A DNA stretch of 64,000 bases from Bugula neritina (Eukaryota; Bryozoa; Gymnolaemata; Cheilostomatida; Bugulidae): NCBI GenBank assembly GCA_964035545.1, contig OZ037765.1:24546504-24610503 (forward strand). Reading direction: 5' to 3'. The notes beneath the pieces were generated by a model. The model had not been told where the DNA came from, made no database searches, and saw nothing but the letters and a program-made list of their open reading frames with translations. Made by a program: the position numbers and the translations under genes. Positions 24,585 to 37,841 of this stretch are shown one piece after another (position 1 is the stretch's first letter; each line of letters opens with the position of its first letter).

Positions 24585-25030
24585 AAAGCAGCACAAACTT
24601 GTTGAAGAAATTTTGTTTGAATTGATCTATTAATTTCTTTTAAGCAGCATAAATTATTTGAAGAGAAACTGTTGATTTGATTTACTGATTTTAAAGCAGC
24701 ATAAATTTATATTTAAATTGAGAAATTTATTTCTAGTTTACACAAATCTATATTTGGGAAATGTTTGGATTGAGAAAGTATTTGAATTTTTAAAGCTGCA
24801 TAAATTTATATTTGAATTGAGAAATTTGTTTCTAGTCTACACAAATTTACATTGGAGAAATATTTGAATTTTTAAAGCTGCACAAATTTATATTGGGAAA
24901 ATATTTGAATTTTAAAGCTGCACAAATTTATATTTGAAAATTATTTGGATTGAGAAACATTTGAATTCTAAAGCTGCACTAATTTATATTGAAGAATTTA
25001 TGTCAAGACTGCATGAGTCTATGTTAAAGC
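24585..25030. repeat. Degenerate tandem array with AAAGCTGCACAAATTTAT core
   Basis: The core AAAGC(A/T)GCA(C/T)AAATTTAT occurs about seven times (near 24588, 24642, 24693, 24791, 24875, 24914 and 24970). The cores are separated by GAATTGAGAAA and TTTCTAGT..ACACAAATTTA variants, at spacings of about 40 to 100 bases. It sits in the 3' third of the 2.9-kb insertion. Confidence 0.7.
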
Positions 25031-25282
25031 AAATATTTTATTATTGATGTTTCAACTACAATTCTCATTGTGTATTTAATTCTGTATAAGTCTTTTCTAT
25101 CCCAATTGTCAAACTTAGCTATTTATGTTGCTAGTATAACACAGCAAGATTTCAAAGGGTCGCTAGGACAATCTTTGTTTTGGTTCACTCTTGTAATATT
25201 TTGCTATTGTGATTTGCTTGCTTTGTCATTATCATTAAATAGATATATATATATTATACAACACGCACATAATTATATTATA

Positions 25283-25445
25283 ATTTCAATTCTTCTGGGG
25301 GAGCAAATCCCAAATTTGTCTCACAGAATATTAGCCCGAGTGCTAACCATTACACAATATACATAGAACCGCATATATACATTACTACATGATTTCCAAA
25401 CCATAATATTTGTCGAGCAAAGATAACTCTTATCTTTAATTAATT
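25283..25445 (-). mobile_element. Dispersed repeat with tRNA-Gln/Glu-like head, copy 2
   Basis: Read on the minus strand it aligns with 4863-5035. Here the tRNA-like head is better preserved: GGTTCTATG, GTGTAATGGTTAGCACTC and a relic of the T arm (TTTGGGATTTGCTCCC). Confidence 0.68.
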
Positions 25446-25648
25446 AACTGCAAAATTATATAGAAATTTTGAAACTAAAAGCTAATGAATAATTTCGCTT
25501 CATTGTAACTGACCAGTCTGACTAAATTAGAAGTTCAATTTCAATTGATTCAAAATTAATAATTTAGCTATATAATTATAAATTACAAAATTTACCCAAA
25601 ATTTATAAAATAATAATATATTTTAAATTTTTGTTCGACACTAGCTAG

Positions 25649-25867
25649 GTGGAAGCATGCTGAGTAGCTAGGGCAGAGCAGCTTAGGACTTGGTTTAGAG
25701 TAGTTGTGTACATAGTGCTCGGTATTATGTAATCGTATAATTCATGTTAGTAGTAATTCAATTCTTGTATCTTGTAAATAATAAACTTGTTATAACGTAA
25801 ATAACCTGGTGTAGTAACTTTGTATAAGTCGACCCACATAATATAGTGAATTGAGAAATTCACTACA
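25649..25867 (+). repeat. Gypsy 5' LTR, second part
   Basis: Continues the LTR after the insertion, matching 33135-33359: GTGGAAGCA, GTAGTTGTGTACA, GTGCTC.GTATTATGTAATCG, AACCTGGTG. It includes a polyadenylation signal AATAAA at 25780-25785 and ends CTACA. Confidence 0.9.
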
Positions 25868-25868
25868 G

Positions 25869-25888
25869 TGGTGGCAGCGGTGGGATTC
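25869..25888 (+). promoter_or_regulatory. Primer binding site complementary to tRNA-Leu
   Basis: TGGTGGCAGCGGTGGGATTC lies one base after the LTR. It is complementary to the 3' end of a tRNA-Leu including CCA (GAATCCCACCGCTGCCACCA, from general knowledge of tRNA-Leu T arms). Match length is 20 of 20. Confidence 0.85.
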
Positions 25889-25928
25889 CACTTTGTACAA
25901 ATGCTCCTAGCCAGGGAGTAGAAAGAAG

Positions 25929-26803
25929 ATGGCTGACAAGGACGACGCGCCCGGACAGGAACCTGTAGCAGTAGAGGAGGATCACATAGGCGGCCCAGCG
26001 CTGCCTATGGACAGGTACCACTTGCGGGCTCCCATCTTCTCAGGAGAAGAAGATGTGGAGCAGTTCATCACTGAGTTCAGTGATGTGGCGGCCATCTGCA
26101 GATGGCCGAATAGGGTTACTCTGATCCAGCTACGGTTATGTCTGACAGGGCCGGCTAAACCCTATGGGATAAGCCCGAATGTCGGTGACATATTTGAGGC
26201 ATTGAGAGCTCGGTTTGGATTAACCGCTCAAGGTGCTCGCGTGCAACTCCAGGGGCTTAGGAGAAAAATATTAAGACTAACCTGCGAGAGCATGCGACCG
26301 TAGTCGAAGGGCTGGCACAAGTCGCCTATGGCGACTTGCTTGCTAATAGTCGACAGAGCTTAGCACTGGATGCATTCCTCCAGTCTATTAACAACCTCGG
26401 GTTGAAACAGCATCTGCTGGTGGCTGAGGTTGAGACCATGGAGAGAGCTCTAAGGCTTGGAAATGCCTATTTCCAAGCCGACAGTGCGTGCCGGTCTGGT
26501 ACGACAATACAGCAGGTCAGAGCAGACGACGACGTGTCGACGTCGCCGGCAAAGACAGCTGTAAATGTCACCAAGGCAACAGCCAACGAGCCGACTAGCT
26601 TGACCACAAACCTGGTTCGAGAGTTGCTAGCTGAGATCAGGCAACTACGCCAGCAGTCAACAGCCGAGCGACCCAGAGGGTCGTTGACAGCTGTCGACGA
26701 CAGATGGCGCCCCGTATGCTGGGGCTGTGGTAGGGGTGGGCACTTCATGCGAAGTTGCCCCCATGGTAGAGGGAGGCAGTTAAACGGCAACGGCCCACGG
26801 TAA
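25929..26803 (+). pseudogene. Gypsy gag, frameshifted
   Basis: The start ATG at 25929 opens a frame with LRAPIFSGEEDVEQFITEF, the usual gag capsid opening (binding of a few residues before a retro-gag fold). Near 26265-26300 the frame changes, and 26336-26803 continues through VVEGLAQVAYGDLL-type sequence to the CCHC zinc knuckle CWGCGRGGHFMRSC (C-x2-C-x4-H-x4-C). That order, capsid then knuckle, is standard for the family. One frameshift at least prevents a full product. Confidence 0.85.
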
Positions 26804-26999
26804 CTTCCGCCAACCGTGGGCCCCGGTTTCACCCTCCAAGGCAGAGGCCAAGGCCCAAACCCCACCGGGTGAGGAGGTCGCCTTCGCCAGAGTGGCAAGC
26901 TCCAAGGAGAGTTAGTAGGCCGCAAGGCCAGCCAAAACCTCCGGCTTGGGCACTCTAAAACCGCTTTGAAGGTTTGCCTGATGAGGGAGTGTACGACGA

Positions 27000-29900
27000 G
27001 TAGGAGCGAAACAGTGATTTCCCTCGGTTGCCCACACGAGCACCAGTCCGAGAATTCACTCGGCCGCCCGTGTGTGAGCAAGACCGAGATGTAACCTGCT
27101 TGCCCACGCGACGTCGACGACCCCCTCGCAACCGAAAAGCACAGGTGTATCCCCAACTCCATGCACATGAGGTGTCGCCTCAAGAGGCGAACCACTCAGT
27201 GAGCGCTCAGCTATATGGAAGCAGTTATTTCCTCCCCAGCAAGCTTGCCGGCAAAGCTGTCACATTCCTGTTGGATACTGGGTACACCACAAACTTACTG
27301 AGTTGGCGTCTATTCTCAGTGCCAGGGACAGGGCTAGCCTAGAACCATATGAAGGGGAGCACGGCACGTTAGCGGACGGGTCATGTATTCCTTTCTATGG
27401 GGTAATTCAGTTGACTGGTAGAGTCCGTGATCAGACGATCAGCGAGGCCTTCATCGTCAGTCAACTCAAAGAGGACGCCATCTTGGGCATGCCATTTCTG
27501 AAGCGACACAGGTGCTACATCGACTTTAACAAGTCGGCGGTAGTGATGGCCGGACGTGAGCTGGCCTGTGTCGACCGATTTGGCCGACCCTTGGTGGGGG
27601 GAGTGCAGGTGGTACAGCGCTGTACTGTACCTGGGCGCTCCCGTGCTACAGTTCGCTGCAGAGTGAACTGTAGGGAAATCTCCGAGCTAGGAGTGGTGGA
27701 AGGTGCACTGGGGGGCGTCCAGCTCGCTAACAGTTTGAATAGACTGGATGAGCGGGGGGAGTTCCTGGTCCAGTGCGTGAATCCTTTCACGGAGCCGGTA
27801 GAATTGCCGGCTGGGTCTCTAGTGAGGAAGTTCCACTCCGTACAGGAGGAGGATGTTGGGCCCGCACTGGAGACAGCGGACGAAGCCCGTGGGGTACTAG
27901 AGACGGCAGGGGGCCGGTGCCTGAACACGTAGCGGAGTTGTACGAGGATGCCTGTGATGGCTGCGAGAGCAAGCAGAAACGCCTGGTGATGGCGCGGCCA
28001 CTCTCCGAGTACAAGGACGTGTATAGTTGCGGCGACCATGACATGGGTCTGACTAGGGCTGTCTGTCATGAGATACTCCTGGCGGCGAAGGCGGCACCGA
28101 TTCAGCAGCCGACCCGCCGGTTAGGTCCTGAGAAAGAAAGAGAAGTGAGCCGACAGGTGCAAGACCTTCTGAACCGGGACCTGATTGAGCCAGGCCATGG
28201 GGCCTGGAGTTCTCCAGTTGTCCTGGTTCGGAAAAAAATGGGAGCCGGAGGTTTTGCGTTGATAATCGCAAGCTAAACAGCGTGACCATTCAGGACGCTT
28301 ACCCTCTCCCTAGGATCGATGAGTCGCTCGATGCCTTAGCTGGTAGCAAGTTCTTCAGTATGTTGGACTTGTTAAGAGGGTATTGGCCGGTGCCCTTGAG
28401 TCCTGAAGCACAGGACAAGGCTGCATTTATTACGGGGGATGGGCTCTGGAAATGGAAGGTGCTGCCATTCGGACTTACGTCTGCACCGGCTACCTTCCAG
28501 CGACTCATGGAGCAGGTCTTGAGTGGGCTACACTGGAAGACCTTGCTCATTTACCTCGATGATGTCATTGTCATCTCCCCCGACTTCGACACACAAGTCA
28601 GTCGACTCAGGGAGGTGTTTGACAGACTTCGAGCTGCTGGTCTGAAGCTCAAGCCCTCTAAGTGTGCGTTACTGCAGCGCCAGGTCTAGTACCTCGGCCA
28701 TGTGGTTGGTCGAGACGGGGTCGCCACTGACCCCGAGAAGGTACGGGCTGTGAGGGACTGGGCTGTTCCTGTCGACCTCCCTGAATTGCGGGCATTCCTG
28801 GGACTGGTAGGGTACTATTGTAAGTACATACCAAACTTCGCAGAAATTGCACAGTCGTTAAATCGACTGACAGCAAAGGGGGTGCGATGGCAGTGGACAC
28901 AGGCCGAGCAGAAGGCATTTGACCACCTGAAGGATTGCCTGGTGGAAGCACCCATCTTGGCGTATCCTGACCCAGCAAAGGAGTACATTTTGGATACTGA
29001 TGCCAGTAACCATAATGTGGGGGCTGTGCTGTCGCAAGTCCAAGATGGTCACGAGGTGGTGGTGGCTTACTATAGCAAAGCCCTGTCGGCGCCTGAAAAG
29101 AACTACTGTTCAACCAAGAGGGAACTCCTGGCAGTAGTCAAGGCGGTCAAATATCTTAGACCATATCTGGATGGGCGTACAATCTGACTACGGACGGGTC
29201 ATGCGTCTTTGATATGGCTGTGTCGAGGGGCTGAACCATCAAGCCAAGTGGCGCGCTGGCTGGAAATTCTGGCAGAGTTTTCTTATCGGATCGAACACCG
29301 ACCCGGTAACAAACAGGGTAATGCCGACGGACTCAGCCGCCGCCAGGCAGATGGGTGTAAGCAATGCCAGAATGTCAAGTGCAGGAATGGTGGACCCCCT
29401 CGCTCGGACGTTGAAGAACAGTTGGGGAAAGCGGGTGTATACAGCTGGGAGGAAGGACAACTTCTGTCCGAATCCTCTAATGAGGCTGGTAACAACCTTC
29501 ACGCAAACCCCACGCTGCTCAGGAACGTCAAGAAGATGTGTCGGCTCCAAGCTACTTTACCAGGGGTGGTAGCTGACCTAGTCCGGGCCAAGAAGGAGGG
29601 ACGGCGGCCGAGTGAGGCTGAGCAGCGGGTGAAGAGTGTAGAGTTTAAATACTTCTGCGACCGCTGGGACTCTCTCCAGTTTAACAGCGATGGGCTGCTG
29701 ACGATAATGTTAGCAGCCGGCACCAATTGCCGTGAACGAGAGAGGGTAGTCTGTCCGTCCGCTCCGAGGTGGGAGTTGATCTGGGACACCCATAAGCAAG
29801 CTCATGCAGGAAATGGACGAGTGACTAGGTGTCTTCAACTCCAGTGGTTTTGGCGCGGTATGACCCGGGATGTCCGACTTCGGGTGCGGAAGTGTGAGGT

Positions 29901-31256
29901 AAGCCAAGCTAGTCAGCATGGCCGCTCCACTGAGACCGCAGGGAAGCGTCGCTTCCATGCTGGTCGTCCGTGGCAGGTAGTTGCTGTAGATCTGGTAGGC
30001 CCCATGCCCACAACAGTGAGAGGTAATAACTGGATACTAGTATTAACTGACCATTTCACGCGGTGGGCTGATGCATTATCTATTCCAGATGCGTCGGCCC
30101 CTCGGTGGCCAGAGCCTTGGATCAGCAGGTATTCTGTTATTTCAGCTTGCCGGAGCAGATACACTCTGATCAAGGCGCCCAGTTTTAGTCGCAACTTATG
30201 AGCGATCTCTGTAAAATGTGGGGGGTAAGCCAGAGTCGGACGACCCTGTATCACCGGCAAGGGAACGGGGTTGTGGAGCGGAACAACCGAATGCTAGGGG
30301 ACTCACTTAGAAGCCTGCTTATCGGTAGGAGCCAGGAAGGGTGGGACTTGGTGTTGCCGCAAATTATGCGAGCTTACCGTAATACCCCTCACTCCAGTAC
30401 ACTGGAGACCCCTAATTTTCTCATGCTGGGGAGAGAAACCTGGGTTCCTGAGCACGTAACCTATCATGTTCCGGCTCCAGAGAGCAACGTCCACGGTCAC
30501 GTGGACGAGCTCGTAAAATGCATGGGGACGGCTCACAAGGTGCTACGTGAGCAGCAATGGCAAGTCAGGAGTGGTGACTCTGATGACTCCCCCCCCCCTT
30601 GTATAAGGTGGGAGACTGGGTCTGGATGACCAGTCATCGCCGGCGGCGCAGACAGGGGGCTAAGTTGCAGCCGAAGGTTTTTATTGCGCGATTAAGGTGA
30701 TGCCTAATGACACATAAAGTGGAACGGTCTGGACAAGTGTCGATCCAGAACGAAGCACGGCTGAAACCTTACTGGGCGAGTCATGATGCAGCAGGTCAAG
30801 CACCTCCTCTCTTAGAGCCCGCTAGACACCTTCCTATGAGGGGGCGAGGCATGGTGTATAAAGAGAAATAGAGGAGATACTGCAAGATCAGGAAGGAGCG
30901 GCCGACGCGCCGCCCGACTCGCCTCCCGACTCGCCTCGGCCACTTCCACTCCAAGAGGAGGAGGCCGACATACTGGAAAACAATTCAGAGCCGGCCCCAC
31001 CACCAGTGGAGCCGGCCGACGGGCCTATCGCCCCGGATAAGATGGCATTTCCTCAAATTCATAAGGAAGGGGCAGCTGGGAGGGGACCACCCGTACTGGT
31101 GGATCCCCCCCGTACTGGCAACACCACCCGTGGTGGAAGGGTCACCAGCAGCAGCAAGTTCCCCAGTAACGTTGGAACGTAGTCAACGTACCAGGGCGCC
31201 ACCATCTTATTTAAGAGACTTCTTGTGCGACTTGGTTGACATGCACAGTATTTTGT
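27000..31256 (+). pseudogene. Gypsy pol: protease, reverse transcriptase, RNase H, integrase; multiply broken
   Basis: The protease active site LLDTGYTT lies near 27270-27295. Frameshifts follow near 27310 and 27930. The reverse transcriptase shows SSPVVLVRKKMG, a frameshift near 28260, then LPFGLTSAPATFQ and the catalytic YLDD (about 28551-28562). TAG at 28687 and TGA at 29185 break the connection and RNase H parts (ILDTDASNHNVGAVLSQ). The integrase keeps H-x4-H and one Cys of its HHCC finger, but the second CxxC reads CEVS. The catalytic core has VDLVGP, then a frameshift near 30120, HSDQG followed by a stop, and VVERNNR. The tail ends with RAPPSYLRDFL, as in related pol proteins. The pol order protease-RT-RNase H-integrase identifies Ty3/gypsy. 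No working enzyme can come from it. Confidence 0.9.
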
Positions 31257-31493
31257 AACATGTTGACATGGGCAAAGAAGTCTGGGGGGCGAGGTAATTG
31301 ATAGCATGCTGCCCAGTGGCGGATAGAATAGGTCCGCCGGGGGTCAGCAGAGCAAAGCCAACTAAATAGCGTATAGGGTGTTACATAACCACTCTAGTTG
31401 TGAGCGCTCTTTTCAATTGCAAACAGGCAGCACGTCTTTTTGCAGTGATCAATTTGGCTACTACGAGTCCTAAGAAAACAGATAGCAAACATT

Positions 31494-32704
31494 ATGTCTA
31501 ATGCAGCAACTGTTTTGGAGGGTAAGTCTACTGGAAATTCTATATTAATTAATTAGAATTTACTCTGGTAGCGATATCAGTCTCGCTTTATCATAATGAT
31601 AAAGTTGAAACTCCTATCAGTTGATACGTCGATGATTAGAGTGGGACAGTCAACTCAACTGATTGTGTGATCAGTGAGTGGCAGACTGTGTGACTTAGTT
31701 ATCAGTATTGTATTGAAACAGGAGTTCCACGCATAGAGTGTGATTTAAACAATAGATGAATTTAAATACTCTATTGCAGGCGAGACTGAGTCTGTATCTG
31801 ATGAGATACAGGCACTGCTTGACACACCGGCCACCAACTGGGATAGCATGTCAGAGACAGGGATGGACATGCTGTCCGACATGCACCTGTCGACGATGAC
31901 GGACTCATCGACAGTGACGACCAGACATACTGCCATGCAATTAGACCTCACTGACTTGACTGAGATGACTGACCAAACTATCGCACTACCCCAAGCATTA
32001 CTACGACGAACAAACTGGACTACTCGACGGACACGCACACTGATACAGGCATTGATAGGGACTGACCACAATCAACAGTGCGCTGAATGCAGACGGACTT
32101 TCTCGACTATGAAGCAACTAAAAATACACATACCGCAACACTTGACTGTAACTTTCTGTCCCTGTGGAGTCCACCACTTCTACAGGGACGCTTTACTGCG
32201 ACACCAAAGGACCCAGAACTGTTATGTCGGACATCTATCATAGTCGACGCTGACTCATACACTGAATTTGGAGACTTGATCCTACCACATGTGACTGACC
32301 CGGACCGAAGACAGACGCTACTAGACCAGCTCCCCGCCACCCGACCGACAGTAGAAAGCGACTCAGACGCAGACACTCAGCCCCCAGAGACTACGACGAC
32401 AACACATACTTCAGACGTGACCACACAGCCCCTCCGTGTTATTGTGACCCGCACTGGACGCACGATAGGAACAGACTCACAACCTCTAACTACAACCATC
32501 TCTTATGTACCTAGTCGCCAGCAGAGGAAAAGAAAAAGTACTGGTAGTGCGACTAAGGAGAACATTAGCCCTGACCAGTCCCTACTGACAGACATCAAGA
32601 AATTACAGCGACGTTTGGCTCGTCTCTGTAAAGAGCAGAAGAGGGCGACTACTGAGTTAGCTAAATTGCAGACACGACTCGAGAGACGACTGGCAAAAGA
32701 GTGA
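31494..32704 (+). CDS. Spliced third ORF of the gypsy element: two C2H2-type zinc fingers plus coiled-coil tail
   Basis: Exon 1 (31494-31521) encodes MSNAATVLEG and ends at G|GTAAGT. Exon 2 begins at 31780 after CTATTGCAG and stays in frame. The exon 2 product is Asp/Thr/Met-rich. It then has a textbook finger (CAEC-x12-H-x3-H, about 32079-32138) and a second, atypical one (C-x-C-x12-H-x5-C, about 32158-32223). Near 32220-32243 the frame ends at TAG, while frame 2 continues with SIIVDADSYTEFGDL, a Thr/Pro-rich stretch and a basic heptad-like tail (LQRRLARL, LAKLQTRLERRLAKE) to TGA at 32702-32704. A one-base indel or a programmed shift would join them. It lies where env or accessory genes sit in other LTR elements. 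I do not recognise the family, and it may be captured host sequence. Confidence 0.6.
31522..31779 (+). other. Predicted 258-bp intron inside the retroelement ORF
   Basis: Donor GGTAAGTC and acceptor CTCTATTGCAG are both strong, and splicing joins two open frames in phase. The intron interior has stops in every frame. Confidence 0.6.
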
Positions 32705-32945
32705 ACCGTGGAGCTGTTCCCCTTCCCCCCCCCCCTCTTTTCTACTAGGACTGTGTGTCATGATGTAAATAGACTATGTGTAACTAAATAGATCGTGCGT
32801 AATAGAATTTTTCTTATCTCGTGTGTACGTATACTTATTCTGTCATGTATATTCTTTTTCTACTTTTTTTTTATATAATTTTTCGTTAGTAATTCTTCCA
32901 TGCCTAATTTAATCATAGAGTGTACCTTTCGATAGGTGTGGAGAG

Positions 32946-33359
32946 TGTAGTGGATTTTAGTAATGTAATTAGTAATCTAATTTATATATCGAAAGGGTCC
33001 ACTCTATGTCATGTTATTGTGGAGATCGACACATCTTACCCAGCCGACATGCATCTTATGGTCGACAGTGGGACCACTAATGCTAGCCAATCAGGAAGGA
33101 CTGTTAATTGATATCAGGTGGAGCTAGCTACGCGTAGTGGAAGCACACTAATTAGCTAGTCGAACAGAGCAGCTTGGGACTTGGCATAGAGTAGTTGTGT
33201 ACAAAGTGCTCAGTATTATGTAATCGCGCAATTAGTTTAGTAGTTTCCTTTATTGTATCTTTGTAAATACTAAATTCTATATAACGTGAGCAACCTGGTG
33301 AAGTAGCTTTGTATAAGTAGACCCACATAATAATATAGTGAATTGGGAAATTCGCTACA
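32946..33359 (+). repeat. Gypsy 3' LTR (uninterrupted)
   Basis: This 414-bp LTR starts TGTAGTGG and ends CTACA. It is preceded by the purine-rich AGGTGTGGAGAG (32934-32945), a plausible polypurine tract. It aligns with 22511-22701 plus 25649-25867, with many substitutions and small indels, indicating an old insertion. Confidence 0.9.
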
Positions 33360-33375
33360 GTAGTCTACCGGTATG

Positions 33376-35338
<1,963 letters not shown>

Positions 35339-35346
35339 CCGGTATG

Positions 35347-37790
35347 TAGAGAATAGAAAATACGGCCACCATTGCAAGGTTGTGAAAAACAAAACCAGTA
35401 CATTAAGGATAGGCAAGAAATATTTTCATAAAACTATAACAACATAAAAAGGAAGAAAAGGATGATGGTAAGAAGATAGAGCTAAATTTCTAAATGGAAG
35501 CACAAGTCACAACTTGCATATAATAATAGTATTATAATGTTGCAGTTGGAGTTGTCGGCCTTACATTAGTGGAATGGTTTTCGAAGAAGCTTGTGAACCT
35601 AAGAAGTGTGAAAAAAGTAGTGGTTGGAGTGGTTTATGAAAGATGTTCCACCGGAACATTTTTCTTGTGCAGAAACCTAAACTATTGTCGTGTATCATAT
35701 GATCTAATGCAGGATGATTGCGTTTTATTTGTTATCGATCGACGATCCAGCTGGCAACTGATCCAGTTTCACTGACAGTCTTTGTTTTACTTTTATTTTA
35801 AGTTAGCACTTACTTACCTTGGTATAACAGATAGAGTGTTTAAATAAAGTGTTGACGTTAATAGGGTGTTAAACGCAAGTTATTTTTAAATATTTATATA
35901 CCTATAGTTATAGTTATACTTACATTTATCGGTTGAGGTTCTTTCTTTGACTTTATCATCATTATAGTTTAGGGATATACTATTACTATTACTAATAGTA
36001 TTAGTATTACTATTAGTAAAAGTATCAGTATTGCTATTAGTTACTATTAGTATTAGTATTACTATTTTTTGTTCTAGTTCTAGTAATACTTGTACTTATA
36101 GTTATACAGTTATAGTTATACTTATTAGTTATTAATATTAATTAAGTATTAACCTATAGTTATACTTATAGTTATTAACTCTTATACCTAGTCTTATAGT
36201 TATGCAGTTATACTTATACTTATTAACTAACTTTTAATTATACTTATACTTATTGTAATACTAATAGTAATAGTATTACATTTACTATTACTATTAGTAT
36301 TACTATTAGTATAAGTATTACTATTAGTTATACCGATAGTGATACTGATGGTGATGCTATTACTATTAGTATTACTGTTACTATAACTATTACTATTACT
36401 CGTACTCATATCACTATGATTACCATAGTGGTGCTGATTGTCATGCTTATTGTAATCAAAAATGAAAGTCCACGATGACTATTAGTATTACTATTAGTAT
36501 TAGTATCACATTCACTCTGATTATGGGTATCACAATGACTAAGTATAATTCGTATAAGTACAAGTATAAGTACAATGCAAATATATTTTCCTATTTAAAA
36601 TTACTTATAGTTATACTGTAGTTATTCTTATAATTAATGTTATACTCAACTTAATCTTATACTTATAGTTATGGTAGTGATAGTTATACTTATGCTCAAC
36701 GCTGATCTTATATTTATAGAAATACTAATAGTAATATTAATACTCTAATACTAGTAATAGGTAGTAATTTTAATAATCATTCATTTATTATTATTGCTTG
36801 TTTCAAGTTTAACTTACTTTATAAACTTAAACTAATAGTAATACTAAATTTCTTGAAGTAAAAACAATAGTTATTATTATAATATACTTCTGATTTCTGA
36901 GCTATGATATTAATATCCAAGTGGTAGACTTTTTTATGTAATTGTAGTTTCTAATAAATAAGTATATAAGTTGATGCTGGTAATTGCAATGGTTCTACTC
37001 ATTGATATTAAAGTTAAACTTAATTTTATCTCATTTGAGAAAGAGTGTTCTACTCATAGGTTTTGGTTTTTCAAACAAAGCTTAAAAAACTAAAATTAAT
37101 GCAATTGAATTGGTTGACTGATAATGAAGATGCTTATTGTAGCAAAAAATTACAAGTTTTTCTAGTTATTTTTATAATAATTATTATTTGTAAAATAAGA
37201 ATATGTTTAGGTTGGCTTAGCCTTTAGCATACTTGCCTCATAGACAAAATAGTGTAAAGTTAATTGTGAGATGAGAAAGTTACTAAATTAAAATGTAAAT
37301 ATTCTTGTGCGACTGTGTGTACATTTGTTGATATAAATATATTCGGCAGAAATGATTGCTGTCAGACACTTGAACATGTAAGCAAATACTTGATAGTTGA
37401 TAGCATCTATAGCATGTATGGATACGTTCCATTATAGTCGAGTAATTAGCATTGCACTGAGGTTATTGAGAACCAATTACCACTGACTATCGTAATTAAA
37501 CTAGGAAGAACATTAATTACGAGAACAGTTATGATGCCATCATGTTGATACTTGGTTGCCTGTCACAGCTGTCTCAGCAGTTCAGTTTTTGTTTGTTTGT
37601 GAAAACTTATGTAATCTGGGGTTTTAATAACAGAACTTTTCGTGGTATATTAAAGCAACTCCCTATATTCACAGTTATGTACTTGAATAAACTTGTTTTT
37701 AATTATAGTAATAAAATAGACCTTTATTTTGAATTTTGATAAAAAAAAGTTGTGTAATTAACCTCTTTTAACAGCATTATTGATTTATTT
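35347..37790. repeat. Intergenic region with a large simple-sequence island
   Basis: No gene is recognised. From about 35895 to 36770 the DNA consists of TATAGTTATACTTAT, ATTACTATTAGT and related units. A perfect inverted repeat with 21-bp arms lies at 36255-36275 and 36283-36303 (7-nt loop). The 68-codon ORF at 35569-35775 has no visible domain. The last stretch before 37794 (TTTGCAG) includes the acceptor of a probable 5'-UTR intron of the next gene. Confidence 0.6.
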
Positions 37791-37841
37791 TGCAGAACTA
37801 AAAAAGATAATAGTTAGTTGGGAGGGTGCAATACACTCACC

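Larger units (their letters stand above)
22702..25640. mobile_element. 2.9-kb insertion in the gypsy 5' LTR, 8-bp target duplication CTAGCTAG
   Basis: CTAGCTAG stands at 22694-22701 and again at 25641-25648. Joining across the insertion restores the LTR as seen in the 3' copy. The element begins TGTCAGATC and ends TTCGACA, so the matching ends are only TGTC and GACA. An 8-bp duplication suggests a hAT-like DNA element. The site fits the hAT preference for T at position 2 and A at position 7. No transposase or other ORF is found, so it is non-autonomous or composite. It contains a degenerate tandem array, a promoter-like patch (TTAGTATAAGAGGAGCC near 24288) and a SINE-like repeat. Confidence 0.75.
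22511..33359 (+). mobile_element. Ty3/gypsy LTR retrotransposon, degenerate, with a third ORF and a nested insertion
   Basis: The two LTRs start TGTAATGG (22511) and TGTAGTGG (32946), and both end CTACA. The 5' LTR is split by a 2939-bp insertion. Internally there are a tRNA-Leu primer site, gag with a CCHC knuckle, then protease, reverse transcriptase, RNase H and integrase in the Ty3/gypsy order, then an extra zinc-finger ORF, a purine tract and the 3' LTR. Without the nested insertion it is about 7.9 kb, long for this family, the excess lying after pol. Many frameshifts and stops show it is dead. No target duplication flanks it (AATAT against GTAGT), so one side may have rearranged. Confidence 0.92.

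Noticed and set aside
35569-35775. 68-codon ORF downstream of the foldback element
   Set aside because: No domain or similarity, and it starts in intergenic DNA next to simple repeats.
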